From assembly GCF_000815105.2 (NCBI RefSeq), contig NZ_CP010310.2:1550001-1614000 (forward strand): a stretch of DNA of 64,000 nucleotides, written 5' to 3'. Below the pieces are notes generated by a model. The model saw nothing but the letters and a program-made list of their open reading frames with translations, was not told the DNA's origin and did no database searches. The position numbers and the translations under genes are program-made. The DNA is from Pandoraea pulmonicola (lineage in GTDB: Bacteria; Pseudomonadota; Gammaproteobacteria; Burkholderiales; Burkholderiaceae). Positions 58,053-64,000 of this stretch are shown in pieces; positions within the stretch are counted from its first letter, which is position 1, and each line of letters starts with the position of its first letter.

Positions 58053-58589
58053 TCACTTTCTCTTGGCGGGTTCGAAGAACGTTACGGAATATCTCGGGGG
58101 CGAGTTCTCCGGGCCGCACAGTTGCCCGGGGAAGAGGACTCTCGACATATCTCCGGCCAACCGCAATGCGAGAAAGGTGGGCGTGATGCAGCGTCCCTTG
58201 TCGCGGACGTCGCCGGAAGTCCATTGGAGATTGCTTACATAACTTTGGCCCGGGGCCGCGGCGAGCGGCGGCACTACAGGGCCGGGGTGCATGCCCGGGT
58301 TCGAATGCATCGCTGTCTGCAACCGATTCAGTTGCCTATCCTCAAACTCGATCTCCGGTCGACGCGGCAGGGCGCAGGGTTGAGACGCCGTGTTTCTTAC
58401 CGTCAACCGTACGCCGGCATGCGACATCCTATTCGGATCGCCATTGCCGTCAATGCGCATGGCGATTTGATTTGACGTGCACGGGGAAAGCGAAAACGCG
58501 TTGAGAGGCTCTTGTGCCTGGCTGATCTGAGCGAAACCGAGGGAGCCAAAAAACAGCGAAAGGAGGAACCGGCAGTGGGTATGTTTCAT
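58053..58589 (-). CDS. secreted DUF4232 domain protein
   Basis: A 178-residue exported protein. A signal peptide (KHTHCRFLLSLFFGSLGFAQISQAQ) is followed by a beta-rich domain with LSPCTSNQIAMRI, HAGVRLTVRNTASQPCALPRRPEIEF and a late Cys pair (GRCITPTFLALRL, GQLCG), the layout of DUF4232, a domain of unknown function with paired cysteines. It stands alone, and GGAGAG lies upstream of the ATG. Confidence 0.82.
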   Translation of the reverse strand: MKHTHCRFLLSLFFGSLGFAQISQAQEPLNAFSLSPCTSNQIAMRIDGNGDPNRMSHAGVRLTVRNTASQPCALPRRPEIEFEDRQLNRLQTAMHSNPGMHPGPVVPPLAAAPGQSYVSNLQWTSGDVRDKGRCITPTFLALRLAGDMSRVLFPGQLCGPENSPPRYSVTFFEPAKRK

Positions 58590-59376
58590 TGTTGAAATCT
58601 CTCCGGAAGGGACGTGACCAAATTATTGAATCAAGTTGGCTGGTACGACTTTTCACAGACGGGACTCATGCAATCCAACCGCGCTCCAAAGCTGGACTGG
58701 CACATCGACACTCTTATTCCAAATTCGCTGGCACTACTTTACTTATTCGCGGGAATTTTTGCTGGTATTTAGAAATACTCCGCGCACTATTTTGATGCGA
58801 TCGGCCAGATGCTGCCTGTTCGTGCTCCACGACCCTGGGGTTTCGGGGGGCTCGTTTCGGTACCGCAAGGGCGAAGCCCCAGTCCCCCTGCATTTCCGGG
58901 GCTGAACTATTAGCTTAGATAGGTTTCCGCGGTTCCATACTCGGCTAGACTCGATTTTGCGCAGAGAAAGCACGCCGCTCATGCCGATATGAAAGCGAAG
59001 CGATTGTTTCGGCTGACTATCTCGCGGCGATAGGTTCTTCGTTCATGGGGAAGCGCTGATTAACGTACTGTTGATTCGGTTGGAGGATTGGTTTTTGCGA
59101 GACTATTAGGATAACTAACCGAATAGGAAAATAAATTCTGGCGAGAGGGCGTATTACCTTGGTAATGCGACGATCACCGCAGCAATCATGACCAAAATCG
59201 ATGTGCCCACGGCGCTCGCACATCTGGCTGTTGCCTTCTAGCACTACATGAGCGCCATCCGCACAAAGCCCTGAAATACCGTTCTTCGCGGGAGTTTCGG
59301 CGCGGTGCGGCAACACGAAATTATCATTGTTCGGGTGTCCTCGGATACGGGGGCAACTCCAACGAAGGAGTTCATC
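58590..59376. other. 787-bp stretch without a supportable gene
   Basis: The region is AT-richer than the core genome and has stops in all frames. It contains the leader of the PixA-like gene at its right end and no recognisable RNA or mobile element. A GGGGCTTCGCCCTTGCGG-like inverted segment near 58860 is weak. Confidence 0.4.
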
Positions 59377-59757
59377 GTGGCTTTTAGTACAAAAGACGCT
59401 GACGTCTTTATCCGAATTTTGATCGACGACCTCATTATTGCCTCCGGGACAACCAATGGCGTCTACATAATCCCTAATGCCACGATGAACGTGTCGCGTG
59501 GCGACAAAATTTGTTGGCTTGTTGAAATGTTGAACCCGAAATCGTCGGGTTACGCAACGATCAACGAAATTGGAAATGCCGGTGCCTGGGGTACCACCGG
59601 GCAACCCGAAATGGCGACTGATATCACTGACGGTACCGCCTACGTCGGAATAGCGGAAGCGGCCGGAACGTTTTATTACAACACGTCGCTTGACATTGTC
59701 TCAAGCACCGGTGAAACCGTCACGGCGAAGTTCGCCCCTGCGGTCGTAGTGGCGTAA
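59377..59757 (+). CDS. PixA/AidA-type inclusion-body protein, short form
   Basis: A 126-residue cytoplasmic protein of the inclusion-body family. It opens FSTKDADVFIRILIDDLIIA, then PNATMNVSRGDKICWLVEML and ends YYNTSLDIVSSTGETVTAKFAP. The family includes Photorhabdus/Xenorhabdus PixA crystalline inclusions and the quorum-sensing-controlled AidA of Burkholderia/Ralstonia. GTG 59377 with GAAGGAG six bases upstream is the best start. It is the first gene of the PixA-protease cassette. Confidence 0.75.
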   Translation: MAFSTKDADVFIRILIDDLIIASGTTNGVYIIPNATMNVSRGDKICWLVEMLNPKSSGYATINEIGNAGAWGTTGQPEMATDITDGTAYVGIAEAAGTFYYNTSLDIVSSTGETVTAKFAPAVVVA

Positions 59758-59799
59758 GTACCATTTTCCCAAGGTATTAAAGGAATTGAGAGAGATATC

Positions 59800-60363
59800 A
59801 TGGCCACAATAACGAAAGTGGTGAATTTGTCCGAGCGGCAAGTGCTGCAGACAGTATCGACGTCTCAAACAGAGGCGAAAAATCGGATTAAAGCTGTTCC
59901 GAACCAAAAAGATGCACTGGTGAGGCAGGAAGCAGCCTACGGCATCAATAATCCTCAAACGGTAATACGTATCATGGTCGACACGGCTTACGTAGCGACC
60001 GTTGGCGGCGGCCTAATCAATGCTGGCGTATACATGTATGACAATCGTGCCGATAACGGCAGTTCTGCCGAAGGCGGGGATGAGCTGAGCACGGCGGTCA
60101 AGCCACTGGATTTCATCGGTTTCTATATTGACCCTGTTAACCCTAATCGTGGGGATCAGGTAGCCATCATGGGAATTTCGGTATCGAGCGGCGATGTGTT
60201 TGGCAGCGGCGGCTACCCTCGGCAGGTGGCCTATGACTATTGGGTTGGCCAGGCGATGAACGCTTCTAACTCCACCTATCAGATCCATGCCTCCTTGACG
60301 ACCAATGGCCTTACGCAGCAGCAAATCTTCTTCAGTTGGGACCCCTTTATTGTCGTGCGATAA
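59800..60363 (+). CDS. PixA/AidA-type inclusion-body protein
   Basis: A 187-residue protein of the size usual for PixA. NPQTVIRIMVDTAYV matches VFIRILIDDLIIA of its short neighbour; GDQVAIMGISVSSGDV and a C-terminal YQIHASLTTNG..IFFSWDPFIVV follow. Family members accumulate at high level and may store or bind partner proteins or act in host interaction, but the mechanism is unknown. It lies 42 bases after the short form. A deleted copy of its 3' half is present ahead of the second protease gene. Confidence 0.82.
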   Translation: MATITKVVNLSERQVLQTVSTSQTEAKNRIKAVPNQKDALVRQEAAYGINNPQTVIRIMVDTAYVATVGGGLINAGVYMYDNRADNGSSAEGGDELSTAVKPLDFIGFYIDPVNPNRGDQVAIMGISVSSGDVFGSGGYPRQVAYDYWVGQAMNASNSTYQIHASLTTNGLTQQQIFFSWDPFIVVR

Positions 60364-60487
60364 AGCAGTGCCGCGGTGTATAGATCGAACACACCAGCAT
60401 GATGGCCGTGTCACCTTGCGGCCGAGACCCTTAGACCACTCTGAGTAATGCCCCCGCTCTGCCGGGGAATACCTACTGGGAGCGACC

Positions 60488-61159
60488 ATGACTTCTTCAA
60501 ACGAAAAGCAGTTGCCCGCATGCTTGTCGTTGCAGCGTCTTTCCCTGTCTAGCAAAAATAGGCCAAACCAATCAGGGGCGACAGGAAGCGAGCTTTTCGG
60601 CGTTCCAGGCGGGGCTTCTACCAGCTACCCCGATTACTTTAAACCGCAGGAACATGATATGTGGTGTTGGGTAGCCGTGACTTCCTCTTTGCGGAACTAC
60701 TATTATCCAGAGGAGAACGGGAAATGGACCCAGGAAGCTATTGTTTGTCACATGTTTAACCTCCCTCAAGGCACTTGTTCGGTCCCAAATTATGCTCGTA
60801 ATAAAAATATATGCAATAAATCGGGTAGCGCACGTGATGCGTTAATTGCATTAAGTATGTATGTAAGGGGTGCGATAGGAAGCGGGATGCCCAGTATACG
60901 ATCACTTGAGAATGAGTTAATTCTAAATTGTCCATTTGTTGTTTATCTGGTTCCTAAAAAACCTCGGCCAAATGGTCATTTTGTGGTTATCAGTGCGATA
61001 GCTAATGCTGCTGCCAATGCGATGTGGTTTGTGTGTGATCCGTGGACCGTGGCGACTCAATGGGTATCTGTTAATAATTTTCCGACCCAATATAAGGATG
61101 ATCGTGGTGTAAAGTGGCAATCTACCTATTACACATCTAAATTAGGTTTTAATCGATGA
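60488..61159 (+). CDS. AvrRpt2-like papain-fold cysteine protease, copy 1
   Basis: A 223-residue protein. Q54 and the nucleophile C60 (KPQEHDMWCWVAVTSSL), H164 (NGHFVVI) and D184 (CDPW) form the papain-type Gln/Cys/His/Asp set seen in peptidase family C70, whose founder AvrRpt2 cleaves RIN4 in plants. The first ~45 residues are polar, without a signal peptide. The ATG at 60488 follows GGGAGCG. Together with the PixA protein upstream and the acidic partner downstream it forms a cassette. Target and export route are unknown. It is a paralogue of the gene at 61966. Confidence 0.85.
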   Translation: MTSSNEKQLPACLSLQRLSLSSKNRPNQSGATGSELFGVPGGASTSYPDYFKPQEHDMWCWVAVTSSLRNYYYPEENGKWTQEAIVCHMFNLPQGTCSVPNYARNKNICNKSGSARDALIALSMYVRGAIGSGMPSIRSLENELILNCPFVVYLVPKKPRPNGHFVVISAIANAAANAMWFVCDPWTVATQWVSVNNFPTQYKDDRGVKWQSTYYTSKLGFNR

Positions 61160-61199
61160 AGCGCATGCCTGAAACTCCATCTCGAAAGAGGTAACTTCT

Positions 61200-61787
61200 A
61201 TGGCAATCGTATTTGGTAGTGCGTCCCCTAATGCTGAAGAAACGATCAGCGAGTTCCTGAATGGTTTTGTCGAAGGTGGCTTGCTGGATAAGATGCCGGC
61301 AGCAGCTCGGTTCGATCCTGATGATGTGTCCATAACGGATGGTTTACCGATGTACTACCTGGATGGCGATGAGCTTGACTCCGGCCAGCCCTTGGCGAAC
61401 GCTACCGCAGGTGGATGGCGCTACTTGCTGATTTCCGGTGGAACAGCCATCAACGATGTTTGTCTGGACACGGGTGACGATGGACAGATTCAAGTTGTTT
61501 CAAGCAGCGTCGACACTCCTATGACCCAATCGACCGTGACCGCGCTGCAGATCGCGGAAGCGGACGAGCGCATCCATGCAAAGGACTATCAAGCACGGCA
61601 GCTTTATTACGTCGACGAGTTTTATTTCGTCGCCTTGTGGTTGCATGGCACGGATGATGACTTGATCATTCCTCTGGCTCCTTCGAGCGTGTCGGAGTCG
61701 ACGTCGGAGCCGATCGAACTCCACAAGATCTATGCTGCATCGGATATCTTGGCTTGGCTGAAGACGAGGGCAGACTCGACAGACTGA
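61200..61787 (+). CDS. acidic partner protein of the protease cassette, unknown function
   Basis: A 195-residue acidic protein, no family recognised. It has ASPNAEETISEFLNGFVEGGLLDKMP, a middle GWRYLLISGG and a hydrophobic FYFVALWLHGTDDDLIIPLAP segment. It starts 40 bases after the protease. Constant pairing with the protease (its broken copy also follows the second protease) suggests an inhibitor, immunity factor or chaperone, which is inference only. Confidence 0.65.
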   Translation: MAIVFGSASPNAEETISEFLNGFVEGGLLDKMPAAARFDPDDVSITDGLPMYYLDGDELDSGQPLANATAGGWRYLLISGGTAINDVCLDTGDDGQIQVVSSSVDTPMTQSTVTALQIAEADERIHAKDYQARQLYYVDEFYFVALWLHGTDDDLIIPLAPSSVSESTSEPIELHKIYAASDILAWLKTRADSTD

Positions 61788-61788
61788 T

Positions 61789-61862
61789 ATGACAATCGTA
61801 CCGATAATGGCATTTCTTCCGAAGGCGGGGAAGAACTGGTCACGGCAGCGCGATGTATAGAT
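61789..61862 (+). pseudogene. deletion remnant of a PixA gene
   Basis: ATATGACAATCGTACCGATA to the GGCGGGGAAGA stretch matches the PixA gene near 60040-60085, and then jumps directly to GCGATGTATAGATCGAAC, which is the 3' flank of PixA at ~60378. An internal piece of about 300 bases has been lost, leaving only a stub before the second protease leader. Confidence 0.75.
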
Positions 61863-61965
61863 CGAACGCACCAGCATGATGGCCGATTCACCTTACGGCC
61901 GATACCCTTAAACCACTCTGAGTAATGCCCCAGGCTCTGCCGGGGAATACCTACTGGGAGCGACC

Positions 61966-62625
61966 ATGACTTCTTCAAACGAAAAGCAGTTGCCCGCATG
62001 CTTGTCGTTGCAACGCCTTTCCCTGTCTAGTAAAAATAGGCCAAACCATTCAGGGGCGACCGGAAGTGAGCTTATCGGTGTTCCAGGCGGGGCTACTACC
62101 AGCTACCCCGATTACTTTAAACCGCAGGAACATGATACGTGGTGTTGGGTGGCCGTGACTTCGTCCTTGCGGAACTACTATTATCCAGAGGATAATGGAA
62201 AATGGACTCAGGCGGCTATGGTCAGCCATATGTATAACCTAGCTCCTGGTACCTGTTCAGACGCCAATTATGCTCGCAATAGAAAAATATGCGATAAAGG
62301 GGGTAGTACGCTTTCCGCATTACATGCCTTTGGTCTGTTCGTGAGAAGTGTGAAGGGGATGCCCGCCATACGATCGCTTGAGAATGAATTAATTCTGAAT
62401 AGTCCCTTTGTCGTTCGCCTCCTTCCCAAAAAGCCTCGTCCAGGTGGCCATGCTGTAGTTATTGCTGCGATAGCTAATGTTGCTGCTAATGCGATGTGGC
62501 TTGTATGTGATCCGTGGACCGTCGCGATTCAATGGGTGCCTGTTAGTAATTTCCCGACCCAATATAAGGATGCTCGTGGGTCAGTGTGGGCGAACACTTA
62601 CTACACGGGAAAAGTAGGTGCGTGA
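61966..62625 (+). CDS. AvrRpt2-like papain-fold cysteine protease, copy 2
   Basis: A 219-residue paralogue of the gene at 60488, nearly identical over the first 75 residues and more divergent after. Q54, C60, H162 and D182 are all kept, so the enzyme is probably active. Variation is concentrated at about residues 82-135, which may set target specificity. The leader (about 110 bases) is also duplicated. Unlike its neighbours in this copy the gene is intact, suggesting selection to keep it. Confidence 0.85.
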   Translation: MTSSNEKQLPACLSLQRLSLSSKNRPNHSGATGSELIGVPGGATTSYPDYFKPQEHDTWCWVAVTSSLRNYYYPEDNGKWTQAAMVSHMYNLAPGTCSDANYARNRKICDKGGSTLSALHAFGLFVRSVKGMPAIRSLENELILNSPFVVRLLPKKPRPGGHAVVIAAIANVAANAMWLVCDPWTVAIQWVPVSNFPTQYKDARGSVWANTYYTGKVGA

Positions 62626-62664
62626 TGTGCATGCCTGAACACCCCTCTCGAAAGAGGTAACTGC

Positions 62665-62915
62665 TATGGCAATCGTGTTCAGTAGTGCGTCTCCCAATAC
62701 TGTAGACACGATCAGCGAGTTCCTGAATGGTCTTATCGAAGGTTTTTTTCGTCGCCTTGTGGTTGCATGGCACGGATGATGACTTGATCATTCCTCTGGC
62801 CCCTTCGAGCGCGTCGGAGTCGAAGTCGGAGTCGGAGCCGATTGAACTCCACAAACTCTATGCTGCCGCGGATATCTTCGCTTGGCTGAGGACAGAGTCA
62901 AGTTCAATGAACTGA
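62665..62915 (+). pseudogene. deletion remnant of the protease partner gene
   Basis: Starts ATGGCAATCGTGTTCAGTAG like the intact partner gene and reads MAIVFSSASPNTVDTISEFL. After LIEG it jumps by a ~330-bp deletion to FFVALWLHGTDDD, and the join shifts the frame so that the message ends soon at a TGA. The C-terminal part (IIPLAPSSASESKSE) is still readable in another frame. Confidence 0.82.
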
Positions 62916-63401
62916 TATTTCGATTCCCTCCCGCTTCACGACTCCACGACACCGCCGGCAATCGCAGCCCTTGTCGGCTCAGTGGGAGCAGAGCTGTGAT
63001 TTGCGACAGTACGACGAAGCACCGGGATTGCGCCGGAGCAAGTGCCGGCAGCGACGTGCTCCATCGTCTCGGCGGATCGATACAGCCCGGGATGGCCTGA
63101 AAATATGCAGCGATAATACGCACGGCTATTGCCGTGTGCATCGCGGCTTCATTGGTCACGGCCAATCACCGTTAATTCCAAACGGCAGTCGACCCTCGAA
63201 ACTGTTGGGTATGCCGGTATTGGATACCACATCTATCGAAACGAATTGGTAGTTCCCACCCAATCTCCCAGCCTGCATGTTCACATGCATCTCTAGTCTC
63301 CCGACAACACGTCGATTACCGCTGTTCGGCGGCGAAGACCGTTTTTTGAAATCCGCCGCCTTGTGTCTTTGAGAGAATTTAACCGTCAACGTGAAGGCGC
63401 G
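62916..63401. other. intergenic region before the tmRNA-like fragment
   Basis: No supportable gene. A minus-strand open frame near 63156-63389 (GGNYQFVSIDVVSNTGIPNS) has protein-like composition but no start context or known family; it may be decayed coding sequence. Confidence 0.4.
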
Positions 63402-63434
63402 TTGGACGCGGGTTCGAATTCCGCCACCTCCACC
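63402..63434 (+). other. tmRNA (ssrA) 3'-end-like fragment, possible attachment site
   Basis: TTGGACGCGGGTTCGAATTC and then CGCCACCTCCACC resembles the T arm and acceptor end of Burkholderiales tmRNA (GGACGCGGGTTCGA...TCCCGCCxCCTCCACCA). No complete RNA precedes it and one T-stem base is missing. Integrative elements that use ssrA leave such copies, so this may be an att remnant. Confidence 0.55.
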
Positions 63435-63585
63435 CGATTACCCGAGCTCGGGGGCGCCTGTCCCGCCTTCGCGGCGTAGCTTGCCGGAGCCCCCTGGGCC
63501 GATGGTGAGAACGTGGAGCGAGTGTCGTCCTGAAGCGGCGTTGGCAACTCGCTACACAGAGCCCGCACTCAAGTTGGGGGGATAT

Positions 63586-63813
63586 ATGTTGAACGCCCTG
63601 CGAGCCATCCTGACCTGGGATTTTTGGTTTGACCTGCCCGTGTCCACGAGTTGCTCTCATTGTGGAGAGCGTAACAGCGCGCTTCTCAGTGAATTGTCCG
63701 AGAGCGCGCCTGAGCGATGGTCATGCGGGCATTGCGGCAATGAGTACGCCGTTTCGCAGCAGGAGCTCAACGTTGCAGTCGCTACGGCGTGCTCTGGGCA
63801 CTTTGGATACTAG
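63586..63813 (+). CDS. small zinc-ribbon-like protein
   Basis: A 75-residue protein with two CxxC pairs (TSCSHCGERN at about 22-31 and WSCGHCGNEY at 45-54) that would bind one zinc. The first 20 residues are hydrophobic (LNALRAILTWDFWFDLP). ATG 63586 follows GGGGGG; the frame is open upstream but without homology. No family is recognised beyond the zinc-ribbon pattern. Confidence 0.55.
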   Translation: MLNALRAILTWDFWFDLPVSTSCSHCGERNSALLSELSESAPERWSCGHCGNEYAVSQQELNVAVATACSGHFGY

Positions 63814-64000
63814 CAACCCAGAGGGGCGCGCGTCCGATCCTAAGCGTGCTGAACATGTAGCTGCAGCCCATCTGTAACCCCGGTCGTTTGACGCCGAACC
63901 GCTCCTTCTGCATTTCCCTCTGCGTATTCGACCATCCGCACGAGGCCCATTTCAAATATGAAAACGGACTTGTCCCTACAGTCTGAGAGCGCTTCCTCGA

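Larger units (their letters stand above)
60364..62915 (+). repeat. tandem duplication of the PixA-protease-partner cassette
   Basis: Segment 60366-61199 recurs as 61848-62664, with the protease leader (TATAGATCGAACACACC, ACCACTCTGAGTAATGCC, TACTGGGAGCGACC) almost unchanged. The partner genes and PixA ends recur as remnants. Copy 2 lies directly behind copy 1. Confidence 0.85.

Noticed and set aside
59017..59604. Minus-strand open frame antisense to the short PixA-like gene
   Set aside because: The plus strand carries a good ribosome site, start and inclusion-body-family similarity; the antisense frame has neither.
63156..63389. Minus-strand open frame with GGNYQFVSIDVVSNTG
   Set aside because: Protein-like stretch but no start signal, no family I can name and no neighbours to support it; may be a decayed gene.

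Overview
The window looks like chromosomal DNA of a high-GC member of the Burkholderiales, family Burkholderiaceae. A Pandoraea- or Ralstonia-like genome fits best, but the species cannot be fixed from this sequence. The evidence is the conserved gene order hemD-hemX-hemY and nadE-glnB ... trxB / ftsK-lolA-rarA-serS-tRNA-Ser, the codon usage, and a giant protein with SKWP repeats, a type III effector family known from Ralstonia (RipS) and Xanthomonas (XopAD).

Layout. 1-2.7 kb: end of the haem operon (hemD fragment, hemX, hemY). 2.8-12.9 kb: accessory block with a 1913-residue SKWP-repeat protein, two paralogous proline-rich/helical proteins of unknown function, and a small membrane protein. 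12.9-27.5 kb: transport and catabolism: two MFS transporters, an SDR, an aldehyde dehydrogenase, a GlcD-type FAD oxidase, a polyamine-type ABC importer with a fused double permease, a DapA-family lyase, an IclR regulator and an FMN alpha-hydroxyacid dehydrogenase. 27.6-42.8 kb: mostly core genes (ppa, a TetR/quinone-reductase pair with an evident operator, a FemAB-like acyltransferase, nadE, glnB, TRIC channel, Smr protein, trxB, ftsK, lolA, rarA, serS). 42.9 kb: tRNA-Ser(CGA), followed by a broken tyrosine integrase, which marks the edge of an old island. 44-48.8 kb: ProX-like editing protein, aspartase, LysR regulator and an MFS transporter.

49-57 kb: five related genes. Each encodes a low-complexity N-terminus with a shared ANVxxVRQAxxWP motif, a short KR(S/A)AP basic patch, and then tandem modules with helix-turn-helix character. 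One gene has ten near-perfect modules of about 62 residues and its relatives have four, two to three, four and three. Four of the five share an upstream box GAGCGATTYATGMAA. I could not assign this set to a named family. With the SKWP protein it is the best candidate for an undescribed effector-like or DNA-binding repeat system, although no secretion machinery is encoded in the window.

57.3-63.8 kb: a tautomerase, a LysR fragment, a secreted DUF4232 protein, then a cassette of two PixA/AidA-type proteins, an AvrRpt2-like papain-fold protease and an acidic partner protein. The cassette has been tandemly duplicated; in the second copy the protease is intact but the PixA and partner genes survive only as deletion remnants. 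A 33-bp piece resembling the 3' end of tmRNA near 63.4 kb may be an old attachment site. The C-terminal region of the SKWP protein carries motifs (IQYxYxGF...GKGML, DGCGFI, DMDTDGDD) that resemble those of two-barrel, cellular RdRP-type polymerases. This is the single most interesting lead.
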